In this document: piece by piece, positions 1 to 9,004 of the stretch | How positions within the stretch are numbered: position 1 is the stretch's first letter | Layout of the letters: each line of letters starts with the position of its first letter | Source of the DNA: Pycnococcus provasolii | Lineage: Eukaryota; Chlorophyta; Pseudoscourfieldiophyceae; Pseudoscourfieldiales; Pycnococcaceae | NCBI GenBank assembly: GCA_938743325.2 | Contig: OW568867.1 | Coordinates: 898,501-962,500, forward strand | Direction: 5' to 3' | DNA length: 64,000 nt | Position numbers and translations under genes: made by a program | Notes under the pieces: model-generated | Seen by the model: only the letters and a program-made list of their open reading frames with translations | What the model was told of the DNA's origin: nothing | Database searches by the model: none

Positions 1-1135
1 CTGGAGCAGCAGGTCCATCTCTTTTCAGAATGCGCACGGGTGGCTGGGCCATGCCCATGCGGGGTGGTGATGAGGCTACCATCGGTTGCGACGGGAATTG
101 TCGGAATGGTGACGTGGGCGGTTGTCTCCAGTCTCTCGACTCATCCGAGCGTGACATAGGTTGTGGTGATGGTGGGTAGGAGGAGCTCCCACCAAACTGC
201 GGTGGCGATGTCGGCGCAGAAAAGCCTTGGTTGTGGTGGCGGTAGTGCGACTGCTGTTGGTGCGAGTACTCGTGCGGCACTTGTGGCGGCGGCGTCGGCG
301 GCGGAGACTGGTAGTCTCTGTTGTTGTTGTAGTGGTGATGGTTATTGTGATAGTTGTTGTTGTTGTGGTGGTGGTGGTTGTGATATCCTCCTCCGCCTCC
401 TGAAGGTTGGTGGTGGTAGTTATGGTTGTGGTTGTGGTTGTGATAGTTGCCGTTGTGGTGGTTGTAGTGAGGCGCCGACTGGTGATGGTAGCTGCTGCTG
501 CTGTTGTTGTTGTGGTAGTTGTTGTTGTGGTGGTGGTACTGGTGGTTGTCGTATCTGTCATGTTGCTGGTGTTGTATTTTCTGGCCTCTGTCTCCCGCGA
601 GCCACGACGGCGTGTCGTGAGACGCCGGCGTCCTGTCCGGTTCCACGAGTCCCCATTCTTGCGACGCGTTTCTGACTGGGAAGTGCAAGGTGAACGCGCC
701 CCCCCCCGACGACTCGTGAGTGCCTCCTCCGCCTCCGCTGCTCCTGTTCTGCGGCGCGAGTGGTGAGTGTGTATGATTCGTCTGCTGCGTCGGCACCTGA
801 GTGCCTCCTCCTCCTTGTGCCCCGCCTGGTATGGAAGTCCCGTGTGGCTGCTGCCCTGAAGCGCTAGGTCGTGGTCCCCACGCAGATGGGACGCCAGAAG
901 CACCTGGAGAAGCACCACCACCGTTATGATGATGAGACGAAGGTCCGTTTTCACCCCCATGAGCACCCCACCAAGACGACGCCGCTTCGTTATTCCCTTC
1001 CCCCCTAGGATGCTTTTGCGAAGGTACGAGCGGCGTATTTGGGTCTTGCCCGTCGTTCTGGAATTTCTGACTAGGTAAGTTTATCGGTTTCGGCATGGAG
1101 ACACGCCCGAGCGGAACCATGCGATTGCGACGCAT
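1..1135 (-). CDS. Asn/His/Gly-rich protein with SUZ-like motif, C-terminus cut by window edge
   Basis: A minus-strand frame is open from an ATG at 1135 (context TCACCATGC) to position 1, giving at least 378 residues, and continues past the left edge. The N-terminal third is a Gly/Ser/Pro/Gln-rich disordered region. Positions about 330-600 encode a His/Asn/Tyr low-complexity tract. Near the edge the frame reads PPVRILKRDGPAAP (about 46-1), which resembles the SUZ motif of RNA-binding proteins, in which a short basic ILKRP-type core contacts RNA. An RNA-granule or mRNA-binding role is inference from that motif plus the prion-like composition. A stop lies upstream at about 1165. CTTACCTAG at about 1071 could be a splice acceptor, so the first 20 or so residues are uncertain. 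The other frames here give only poly-Thr and poly-Val. Confidence 0.5.
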   Translation of the reverse strand, partial: MRRNRMVPLGRVSMPKPINLPSQKFQNDGQDPNTPLVPSQKHPRGEGNNEAASSWWGAHGGENGPSSHHHNGGGASPGASGVPSAWGPRPSASGQQPHGTSIPGGAQGGGGTQVPTQQTNHTHSPLAPQNRSSGGGGGTHESSGGGAFTLHFPVRNASQEWGLVEPDRTPASHDTPSWLAGDRGQKIQHQQHDRYDNHQYHHHNNNYHNNNSSSSYHHQSAPHYNHHNGNYHNHNHNHNYHHQPSGGGGGYHNHHHHNNNNYHNNHHHYNNNRDYQSPPPTPPPQVPHEYSHQQQSHYRHHNQGFSAPTSPPQFGGSSSYPPSPQPMSRSDESRDWRQPPTSPFRQFPSQPMVASSPPRMGMAQPPVRILKRDGPAAP

Positions 1136-1682
1136 GGTGAGGTGAATAGGTGAATAGTGAGTGACTGCTTCTTACTATTGATATATTGAGGCTCACACTT
1201 CTACGGCTGCTGCTCGAGTGGAACTTCCTCTCCGGGAATGCCTTGGAATGGAATGGCGTGTCGGAAGGCTTCATTCAACAGGGAGAAGGCTTCGAGGGGC
1301 CGGAGGGGGGGGTTTGGAAGGGAAGGGGGCCGGGTATACCTGGGCCGGGTTCTTCTCAGGCCTCAGGGTTTTTCCCTTTCCGACCATTTCCCTCGACCAT
1401 TTGTTCGGACCTTTTTCACCGGCCTGGTTCTTTTCCCTCGCCCTTTTCCATTCGTAGTACTACGCGTACGAGTCCGTGTTCGCCTTGGCAAATTATCTTG
1501 CCGGAGCCCGGGCCCCGGCTGCCCGGGAAGAAACGCCCAAAACCCTAGCTAAAATGATGGACCGGGGATACCTAGGCTCCCTAGGTTCCTAACCCTAACC
1601 CTAACCCTAACCCTTCGAAGCACTTTTCTCCCCGGGGTTCGGTTTTCTCCTCTCCTCTCCTCTTCAGTCTTCAAGAGTCTCC
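1136..1682. other. Divergent intergenic region with telomere-type repeat and pyrimidine tract
   Basis: This region lies between the minus-strand SUZ-like gene and the small plus-strand ORF. It holds GC-rich, simple-sequence DNA, a CCCTAA tract at 1588-1613 and a TCTCC-repeat pyrimidine tract at about 1645-1663. The open frames across 1186-1550 have no recognisable protein character. Confidence 0.6.
1588..1613. repeat. Interstitial telomere-type repeat (CCCTAA)n
   Basis: About four tandem CCCTAA units sit 70 nt upstream of the ATG at 1683 and are followed by a TCTCC pyrimidine tract. The same combination occurs upstream of the IP3-receptor-like gene. Confidence 0.85.
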
Positions 1683-2168
1683 ATGTCGATGTCGGCGCAC
1701 ATGCACATCTTCACGCTTCGAAGCACTTTACTTGGTCTCTCGGCCGCCAGGTCCTCGTCAGTGGCTCTAACCCGCTCTAACCATGTGGTCATGGGCTTGG
1801 CGACATCGACATCAACAACAACAGGAACAACAGGAACAGGAACAGGGGTGCCTCATTCAACCACACCTTTCCACCAGGTTCGACGCCAGTTCGCGTGACG
1901 CAACTCCCTCGACCTGCCGCCGCCTGACACCGTGCAAGTGACGTACGCAAAGTCAGCGCTAGACAGGTTCATCAAACTCGCAGACGCCGTCGAGGACGCA
2001 TACCCGTCCGTCGCGTGCGAAGGAGACGAGGGGGAAGGAGGCGACGACGCTATCGTCGTACAGGCACCCGACGGCGACGTCGTGTACGCCGTCGGCGTCG
2101 ACGCGGACGAGCCGGCGGATGAGGCGGAGAGGGTGGTTGCAGCACTACAAGCAAAGCTCTCAGAGTGA
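1683..2168 (+). CDS. Possible small targeted protein interrupted by an in-frame TGA
   Basis: Two ORFs occupy one reading frame. ATG 1683 runs 71 codons to a TGA at 1896-1898. The frame then reopens immediately as RNSLDLPPPD and runs to a TGA at 2166-2168. The first part is Ser/Thr/Arg-rich with few acids, like an organelle-targeting presequence. The second part (about 89 residues) is acidic and alternates predicted strands and helices, with VTYAKSALDRF, then DAYPSV, then GDVVYAV, then AERVVAALQ. That layout recalls the SelW/Rdx thioredoxin-like fold, but no CxxC is present. No convincing GT-AG intron removes the TGA. Possible explanations are a recent nonsense mutation, an assembly error, readthrough, or an unseen 5' exon. 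TGA ends other genes here, so it is a normal stop in this genome. Function unknown. Confidence 0.35.
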
Positions 2169-2317
2169 AGCAAGGGTGAGCACTTGAAAGTCGAGAGAGA
2201 GTTGTTCCACGTGACGCACGCCGCGACGAAAATCAACTTGTTCTTAAACTTGAACACGTTGCGGTCGAGCCGAGTCTCACGCTCTCTTCGACATTTCTAA
2301 GAGTAATGGAGTGTACT

Positions 2318-2354
2318 TTACTTTGTCCAACGGTCGTCCATTCACACCATTCAC
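2318..2354 (+). repeat. Dispersed 3'-flank repeat, copy 1
   Basis: The stretch contains GTCCAACGGTCGTCCATTCA followed by CACCATTCA. It recurs downstream of the TTLL9 gene at 8649-8692. Both copies lie shortly after the stop codon of a plus-strand ORF and before the 3' end of a minus-strand gene. Confidence 0.7.
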
Positions 2355-2385
2355 TTTCACCATCAATATAAATTACAAATCTTCT

Positions 2386-5300
2386 CTACATTGCTCCCGC
2401 ATTTTTCGATGCGTTTGCGCGCGCCCGAATCTGGGCAAGGATTCCGCCTGATCCAATGCCTATGGGCGTTGTCCCAGCCGCACAACCTTCTGCGGACGAC
2501 CCAACGCGCGCAACACTTGCCCCTGTTCCAACCGCCCCGAAACGCGAACCGGGAGCTCCGGCGGAACCAGCACGCCCTGTCCAAGTCGGCACATGCACAC
2601 CCCCTGACTTTGCGCACGCTGAAGAGCTCTTCTGCACAGCCTGAGCGGCGAGGCGAGCGCTTCGTGCCGCCTCAGCCCTTAGCCCAAGTCGGCGGCCGAC
2701 ATCTCCGCCACCACTGCCATTTCCGTCACCACAGTCCAAACCAGCGCCTACAACTGCGTCGTGATCTACAGCACCGGCAATAGAGCTTCGAAGCAATTCG
2801 TCGAGAATCGCCGTCTCCTTTGATGGCTCCGGAGGTTGAGGATTGTCTTTCGGCAGCAAAGCGTCTTGTTCCATCTCCTCCTCGTCATCAGGAGGTGGAA
2901 GCAGGTCGTCGTATTCTCCATCGTAGTCGTAGTCGCCCCATGCATCAAGCATGGGCGCTGCTGCCGCTGCCGCCGCCGCCGCCGCCGCCGCCGATGAATC
3001 GGAAGGCTGCAATGCCTGAGCTTTCCTGTGGTCTTCCATAGCCTCACCAAAGATCTGCATCGTCTCCAGGCCACCTCCGCCCCTCATGGCGTGCATCGAC
3101 GATTCTGCCACCTGCGTCGCCACTGACTTAATGGGCACGTTTTCGTACTCCGCGCCAAGAGAGAAAAGGTCGCGCAAATCACGGCTGCTGAACAGGCGTT
3201 TCTGCTTTGGATCTCTTAGAACCTTCTCCGTTAGCAGAGATTTGTAAATTTGCCGATGATACACTTTCTCCTCAATCGTCCCTGTGGTGATGAGTCGGTA
3301 GATTGTGACATCCTTCGTCTGGCCGATGCGCCATGCACGTTCTCGAGCTTGGATGTCAGTGCTCGGATTCCAGTCAGGGTCAAAGATGACGACGCGGTCA
3401 GCTCCAATCAGGTTGGTTCCCAGTCCACCCACGCGTGTCGTGAGCAGGAACAGAAATATTCCAGAGTCGGGGGCATTGAATTCCGCCATCAGACCAGCAC
3501 GGCGGTCGACCGCCGTCGACCCATCCATGCGGCGATACTGAAAGGTTTCACCGTGCTTCTCAAACACGTGCCTCTCGATGATGTCAAGCATTTGCTGCGT
3601 CTGCGTGAAGACGAGGCAACGGTGTCCTTTTGAGTGCCACTCTTGCAGGATTTTGTCGAGCACCGTAAGCTTACCCGACCGTTCGACATTTCCGTAGTCT
3701 GGATCGTTCGATACGACCGACGCCACACGATCAAGCAAGTCTGGGTGGTTGCAAACCTTACGAAGTGTGTCGATGCCAGCAAGTAATTTGCGCCGCCGGG
3801 ACTTGCGGCGATCGGGATCAATGTTCAAGTCATCCTCCTCCAGAATGTCCGAGCACTCTTTAGAAGCAAGATAGCTTCGATACGCCTGCAGCTGAATGGG
3901 CGTGAGTGAGCAGAAGAGAACCTGTTCTGTTTTCTTAGGAAGAACGATTTTGTCCATTTTGTCCATCCCGCCGTCTTTTGAGTCGTCAATATCGTGTTGT
4001 TTATCGCCTCCGCTTCCCCCTCCCTCATCAGGCGTAGTGGTCATTACGTCGCACTTCATCCGGCGCAGAAGATACGGTGTGACGAGATCACGCAGAGACA
4101 CGCTGCATTGGTACGCCGTTTGCACCTGTAGTGGTGTTGCGTTGGTGTATCCTCCAATTTGGATCGGTATGGCATACTGCGCTTGGAAGACGGGTAACGT
4201 TCCGAGGCGTCCGGGGAACACGAAGTCGAATAGGCTCCACAGCTCGGTGAGGTGATTTTGAATCGGCGCCCCAGACAGGATGATGCGATGCACCGTGCGA
4301 AGGCACTTGCACGTGATCGTAATGTCGGCATCCGGGTTGCGAATTTTGTGACCTTCGTCGAGTACTACGTAGCCCCATCTCACGGGAATCAAGTGGTCTC
4401 TCATCGCGCGTACCATGTCGTATGTCGTGATAACAACCGTGTTCGTCGATCGCAGCGCTTGTTTGAGGCGCTTGACGCGGCCACTGTTGTTTGCGCGACG
4501 ACGGACACCACCACTGGGGTTAGCGACCAGCGCCCCACGTGCGAATTGCTCCTCCTCCTCATCTTCGTCCTCCTGACGATTACCTGCGCCTGCCCCGCCT
4601 CGCCGATCGGCACTAGCGTGGAGGATGCAAACATGAAAAAGACCGCCCGTCCACTTTACGAGCTCGTCGCGCCACTGCTCCATCACGGTGGCGGGGCATA
4701 CGACCAACGATGGCTTGTAGAGACCGCTGCGATGAAGGGCTGCAAAGAAGGCGCAGATCTGCACGGTTTTCCCAAGTCCCATCTCGTCGCCGACGATTCC
4801 TCCGGAACGCTGTGCGTGCAATTCGCAAAGCCACTGCACGCCCGTCTGCTGGTAGCGGAACAACTTGTCCCATATGAGCTTTGGTACACTGAAGCTTTCA
4901 TCGAGCAGCGTGATGTTGTCTGCACCGCCGCCTGGTGGGAGGAATGGCGATGGTGGTGATGATGGTGATGATGGTGATGATTTCGATTTCGATTTCGACT
5001 TGTTTTTCGACTTTGAGGCAAATTCGAAGTCGATGTCGTTGTCATCTTCGTCAAACTCCTCGTCGTCCTCGTCTTCGTCGTCCGTGGCGCCATATTCGTC
5101 GTCCTCGTCCTCGTCGTCTTCGTCGATAGCGGCAAATGCTGCCGCCGCCGCTTTTGCTGCCTTTGCTGCTGCTGCTCGTATAGGTGGCGGTGGTGGTGGC
5201 AGTGGTTTTGTGGTGGTGGTGATGTCTTTGTCGTCTTTTTCGACGAAGGCGACAGCGCCAGCTGCTGCCGCCTGCGCTTTTGCCGCCTTAGCTGCTGCTG

Positions 5301-6114
5301 TTGCTGCTGCTCGTAAAGGTGGTGGTGGCGGCGGCATTGGTTTTGCTGTGGCTGTGGCGGTGCGGACCTTTCCCTTTATCGGCACCCTTGCCATTGCCGC
5401 TTCCCTTTCCTTTCGCTGCTTCGCAGCGATTTTTGCCGCCGCCTCCGCCTGTCTTGCGTGAAATGATGCAGCCGCTCCCGTCGCCGGCGGTCGGTGCATC
5501 GGACGAGCTTGGGGAGGAGGTGCAGGCAAGGACGACGCGGGAAGCATGGTCGTCCTCGCCCGGTTGCTTTCGATCGCCGCCGTGCGCGCGCCCGCCCTGC
5601 TGATGGACGTGGCGAGCTTGGCAGCGTCTGGTACGGAAGCGTCGGAAACAGGCACCGTTAGACCGAGTCTTCTTTTGCGTTGTTGTTGTTGTTGTTGCTG
5701 CTGCTGCGCGTGCGATGCTTGTGGTGCATCAGCTGCAGACGTGGATGCGAACGCTGCGTCGAAAGCGGCATCGAAGAGCTGAACGGACACGTTTTTGTTG
5801 TTCTTTTGTGACGCCGTCGTCTTTTGTTTTTTCTGCGCTTGTTTCTGCGCCTGCGCCAACGCAAGTTCTCGTTCCTCCTCTTGTAGTTTGCGTTGGATTT
5901 GCGCGGCGACATCGTCGTGTGATTTGACCGAAATACCGACACCCCCGAGAGCACCATTGGTAGCGTTGAGATTTTGCAGAGACGCCAAAAATGCGGATTC
6001 GGACGCGTCAGGTTGACGTGACGGCACATCCACATCATCCACGTCACCACCACCCCCACGCGAGTCAGGTTCAGGGGATGGCGAACGGGATCGACCGACC
6101 CATCCTTTCGTCAT
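2386..6114 (-). CDS. ERCC6: SNF2-family DNA repair ATPase, CSB/ERCC6/Rad26 homolog
   Basis: A 1242-residue intronless ORF with ATG at 6114. Residues about 415-760 form the SNF2 ATPase: RYQQTGVQWL, the nucleotide-binding loop DEMGLGKT near 440, and the DEGHKIRNP box near 588, where DEGH is typical of the CSB branch. Residues about 830-960 form the C-terminal helicase lobe, with LVFTQTQQMLD, RVGGLGTNL and RAWRIGQT. CSB proteins recognise stalled RNA polymerase II and start transcription-coupled nucleotide excision repair in the nucleus. Near residue 1130 a HDAVV motif matches a conserved C-terminal CSB block. The N-terminal 400 residues are low-complexity, with poly-Gln, poly-Ala and acidic runs. 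It is shorter than human CSB (about 1490), mostly in the C-terminal tail. The 3' end converges on the small plus-strand ORF pair. Confidence 0.93.
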   Translation of the reverse strand: MTKGWVGRSRSPSPEPDSRGGGGDVDDVDVPSRQPDASESAFLASLQNLNATNGALGGVGISVKSHDDVAAQIQRKLQEEERELALAQAQKQAQKKQKTTASQKNNKNVSVQLFDAAFDAAFASTSAADAPQASHAQQQQQQQQQRKRRLGLTVPVSDASVPDAAKLATSISRAGARTAAIESNRARTTMLPASSLPAPPPQARPMHRPPATGAAASFHARQAEAAAKIAAKQRKEREAAMARVPIKGKVRTATATAKPMPPPPPPLRAAATAAAKAAKAQAAAAGAVAFVEKDDKDITTTTKPLPPPPPPIRAAAAKAAKAAAAAFAAIDEDDEDEDDEYGATDDEDEDDEEFDEDDNDIDFEFASKSKNKSKSKSKSSPSSPSSPPSPFLPPGGGADNITLLDESFSVPKLIWDKLFRYQQTGVQWLCELHAQRSGGIVGDEMGLGKTVQICAFFAALHRSGLYKPSLVVCPATVMEQWRDELVKWTGGLFHVCILHASADRRGGAGAGNRQEDEDEEEEQFARGALVANPSGGVRRRANNSGRVKRLKQALRSTNTVVITTYDMVRAMRDHLIPVRWGYVVLDEGHKIRNPDADITITCKCLRTVHRIILSGAPIQNHLTELWSLFDFVFPGRLGTLPVFQAQYAIPIQIGGYTNATPLQVQTAYQCSVSLRDLVTPYLLRRMKCDVMTTTPDEGGGSGGDKQHDIDDSKDGGMDKMDKIVLPKKTEQVLFCSLTPIQLQAYRSYLASKECSDILEEDDLNIDPDRRKSRRRKLLAGIDTLRKVCNHPDLLDRVASVVSNDPDYGNVERSGKLTVLDKILQEWHSKGHRCLVFTQTQQMLDIIERHVFEKHGETFQYRRMDGSTAVDRRAGLMAEFNAPDSGIFLFLLTTRVGGLGTNLIGADRVVIFDPDWNPSTDIQARERAWRIGQTKDVTIYRLITTGTIEEKVYHRQIYKSLLTEKVLRDPKQKRLFSSRDLRDLFSLGAEYENVPIKSVATQVAESSMHAMRGGGGLETMQIFGEAMEDHRKAQALQPSDSSAAAAAAAAAAAAPMLDAWGDYDYDGEYDDLLPPPDDEEEMEQDALLPKDNPQPPEPSKETAILDELLRSSIAGAVDHDAVVGAGLDCGDGNGSGGGDVGRRLGLRAEAARSARLAAQAVQKSSSACAKSGGVHVPTWTGRAGSAGAPGSRFGAVGTGASVARVGSSAEGCAAGTTPIGIGSGGILAQIRARANASKNAGAM

Positions 6115-7164
6115 GACTAATACACTCTACGATAATAAAGTAGATTCCACAACAACAAGTTCAAGTTACCACGAAGAACACGTTGGGCATGAATCCACCT
6201 CCGCGGAGTACAATCGAGAATGATTCTCCTCCGGGGAAGAATGAGAATGGGGAATGTTTCGGGATCGGCCAACGCGCCCATAATTCCAAGCTTTCTTTCT
6301 GTGAGGGGATCCCTGTAGGGGATTCCTACCGGTGATTTGAATGATTAGCCCGCGGCGTAACAAGTCTAGAACCTGATGTGAAAACGTCTTGAGTTACGAC
6401 GCGGAGGCGCGATGCAGCACGCATGTAAGGCACGCGCTCTTGTAACAATCATTCTCGAGTAAACATTACATGGAACCAGGCGGGTCTTAGAACTTGTTGA
6501 CACGCTTACCCGGTACTCGCGAGCCGTTAGCAGCAGTAGTCCGTAGACACGCTAGCGCACGGTGCGCACTTCGCGCCACAAGCAACGCTCAACTCGAGAA
6601 CGGCAGACACGACGCACAGTCGGTCGACCGGAGTGACGTTTGCAGCGCGAAACAAACAAAAAAAAATCACCTACCCCCCCACCCTATCGTCACAATGGTG
6701 AGCACACGTTCAGGCGACGCCCATCAAGCTGAGACCAACGCGACATCAGCAGCCGCAGCAGCAGCAGCAGCAGCAGCACGCAATGATGACGACTTCGTCG
6801 ACGCTGATGACAATCACCAAGATTCAGCGCAGCCAGAACAAGCCGCAGCGGACCAAGGGACGAGAGCAGCACCACCACGAAGAGCAGCATCACCACGACC
6901 TGCTGGACGTGGCAACCGAGGACGCTCACATGCGTCCGTTGACCGGGCCGGCGTCTCTACGATAGTACTACTAACCTTACCCCCCGCGGATCCAAAGTCC
7001 AAACCAGGCCTCGTGAAGTTTAGGGGATCCCTCCTGGAACGACATAAATTGGCTATTGGACAGCTTTGGGTTGCCGCGGCCCAACCAACAGGTCTCTTCG
7101 TTTGCCCTTCATTTCAAGCTTGCGCGCCTAACCGTAACCGTAGTAGACGTGTGGTCACTGAGGT
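6115..7164. other. Divergent promoter region and possible TTLL9 5' exon
   Basis: This lies between the CSB start and the TTLL9 exon. A second frame opens at ATG 6695 (MVSTRSGDAH) and stays open to 7366. It begins with poly-Ala and Arg/Pro-rich sequence and overlaps the TTLL9 exon in another frame. TACTAAC at about 6966 resembles a branch point and is followed by a CAG at about 7006, and GTGAGC directly follows the ATG at 6695. An upstream TTLL9 exon is therefore possible, but I could not join it unambiguously. GGGGATCCCT repeats occur at about 6304 and 7022. Confidence 0.45.
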
Positions 7165-8617
7165 ATGCCGCTCCGGAGCAGCGCGGCGGACGGCGCGGCC
7201 GCGGCGCGGCTCGACTCGGCGGACCGCGAGTCGCGCGAGCGTGACGAGCGGCGCGCGAGAGGTACGTTCGGTGCCCGACCGGGGCCGCCGCCCAGCGCGT
7301 CCACGCCGCCCCGACCGGTCAAGTTCGGAACCACCATGCACAACTGCATCAGCCACCGCGTTATGAGGTCACGCGGATGGAAAGAAACGGAAGAGAGCGA
7401 CTGGGACATCTTCTACGCCGACGTGGGGTGGATACACGAAAACATGCCATACGGACCAGGGCAGCTCAAGCTGTGCGACCACCAGCGCGTCAACCACTTC
7501 CCAAACCACATCGAACTCACGCGCAAGGACCTCATGGTAAAAAATTTAAAGAGGTACCGCAAGCAGCTCGAGCGGGAAGGGCGGCACGAGGAGGCGGCCA
7601 AGTTCGACTTCTTCCCGCAGACGTTCGCCTTGCCCAGCGAGGCGGCGATGTTCATACAGGAGTTCAAAAGAGACGCGGGAAGCGTAAGTTACCCCCTTCT
7701 GAATGCAACGGCCAAGGTGCAATACAAAACCAAAACGGAACTAACAACCTAATATGTATGCATAGATTTGGATCATGAAGCCCATCGGGCGTGCACAGGG
7801 CAAGGGTATCTTTCTTGTCAACAAGCTCGCGCAGGTGAACGAGTGGATGCGAGAACGGCAGAAGAAGGCGGAGGGTGGCGACATTTGCTACGAAAACTAC
7901 GTCGTGCAGCGGTATCTTCAGGACCCGTACCTCGTTGGCTCGAAGAAGTTTGACCTTCGCCTTTACGTTCTGTGCCTGAGCTACAACCCGCTCAAGGCGT
8001 ACCTGCATCGTGAGGGATTCGCACGCTTCACCGCCGCACGCTACTCGAGCTCGAAGGACGACCTGAGCAACAGCTACATCCACCTGACAAATCACGCCAT
8101 TCAGAAGAAGGACACCAACTATGATCCCACCGTCTGCGACCTGAAGTGGCCCATCAGTGGGCTCAAGCGGCACCTCATCTCGAAGCACGGAGAAGCGCGC
8201 GCCAACGAGTGTTTCACGGAAATCCGCAACCTGCTGATCAACAGCCTTCGCGCGGTGGCGCACGTGATCATTAATGACAGGCACTGCTTCGAACTGTACG
8301 GATATGATATCATGCTCGACGCCTCGCTGAAGCCGGTACTCATTGAGGTGAACGCAAGTCCTTCCATGTCGGCAGACTCTGAGACGGATCGGCAGCTCAA
8401 GTCAGCACTTCTCGACGACGTTTTCAATGTCATAGACATGGAGAACCGCTTCGGTGGACGGCTTCCAGCCCGTGTTGGCGGCTTCGACCTCATGTGCGAC
8501 AGCGGAACGCCGTTGCAAAGAAGTGAGCAGCATTCAAGTCTCACAACTCTGCTTGGCTGCAAAAACAACCGCGAGGAGAGCTTGCGCAAGCTGAATGCAT
8601 GCTTGACGAAGAACTAA
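7165..8617 (+). CDS. TTLL9: Tubulin polyglutamylase, TTLL9 type (two exons)
   Basis: Joining 7165..7683 to 7766..8617 gives 456 residues, close to the usual length of TTLL9. The intron is phase 0 with a GTAAGT donor and a CATAG acceptor, and the join restores the family motif IWIMKPIGRAQGKGIF. Exon 1 carries WDIFYADVGWIHEN, HFPNHIELTRKD and MVKNLKRYRKQLERE. Exon 2 carries FDLRLYVL, YIHLTN, CFELYGYDIMLD and LIEVNASPS, the ATP-grasp Mg-ATP site. TTLL9 adds glutamate chains to axonemal tubulin and controls flagellar beating, so the organism very likely builds cilia. The start at 7165 is the first ATG after an in-frame stop, and a longer spliced N-terminus is possible. The neighbouring polycystin could act in the same organelle. 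Confidence 0.92.
7684..7765 (+). other. GT-AG intron in TTLL9
   Basis: An 82-nt intron with donor GTAAGT, an ACTAAC branch-like sequence near 7740 and acceptor CATAG. Removing it keeps frame and joins conserved TTL residues on both sides. Confidence 0.93.
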
Positions 8618-9004
8618 GATCACTCATTCAGTAACGTAATAGAGTTTGCTTTGTCCAATGTCCAACGGTCGTCCATTCAGCGGTGCACCATTCAGCGCGT
8701 TCTTTTCGTTGGCATCTCTCGTTGAGATGTGCTGTCTCACAAAGAGCGCTCAGCATGGCGAAGAATAATGCAACTCTCCTGATCGTGAGGGGTGAGGAAA
8801 ATGTGAAGGCTTGCGAGATCCCACCCCAATAAAAACAGGTTTTCTAAGTCCGTATTTATTATTACCGGGTGCTTCAAAACTTTTGAAAAAAGAAACTGTG
8901 CTAAATCCAGAAACACTCGCCGCCTCTCTCTGAATAGCTTACTCAGTATTGATAACGTATTTCCATTGTTTTGCTGGGGGCTAATCTTACTGTTGAAAGC
9001 TACT
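8618..9004. other. Convergent 3' intergenic region
   Basis: The 3' flanks of TTLL9 and the polycystin gene meet here. Apart from the dispersed repeat at 8649-8692 I see no gene or RNA. Confidence 0.6.
8649..8692 (+). repeat. Dispersed 3'-flank repeat, copy 2
   Basis: It shares GTCCAACGGTCGTCCATTCA and a following CACCATTCAGCG with 2318-2354. The shorter core CACCATTCAGCG also appears near 62090. This copy starts about 30 nt after the TTLL9 stop. Confidence 0.7.

Noticed and set aside
76-966. 296-codon minus-strand ORF and overlapping plus-strand ORFs rich in poly-Thr, Val or Cys/Gly
   Set aside because: They are other frames of the same low-complexity tract. The minus frame ending in the SUZ-like motif has a more natural composition and continues past the edge.
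1896-1898. Selenocysteine codon in an Rdx/SelW-like protein
   Set aside because: The TGA is not at the CxxU position of that family and no CxxC is present, so selenocysteine is unlikely.
6695-7366. Ala/Arg-rich frame upstream of TTLL9 as an independent gene
   Set aside because: It overlaps the conserved TTLL9 exon in another frame and has only low-complexity sequence. At most its start is an upstream exon.
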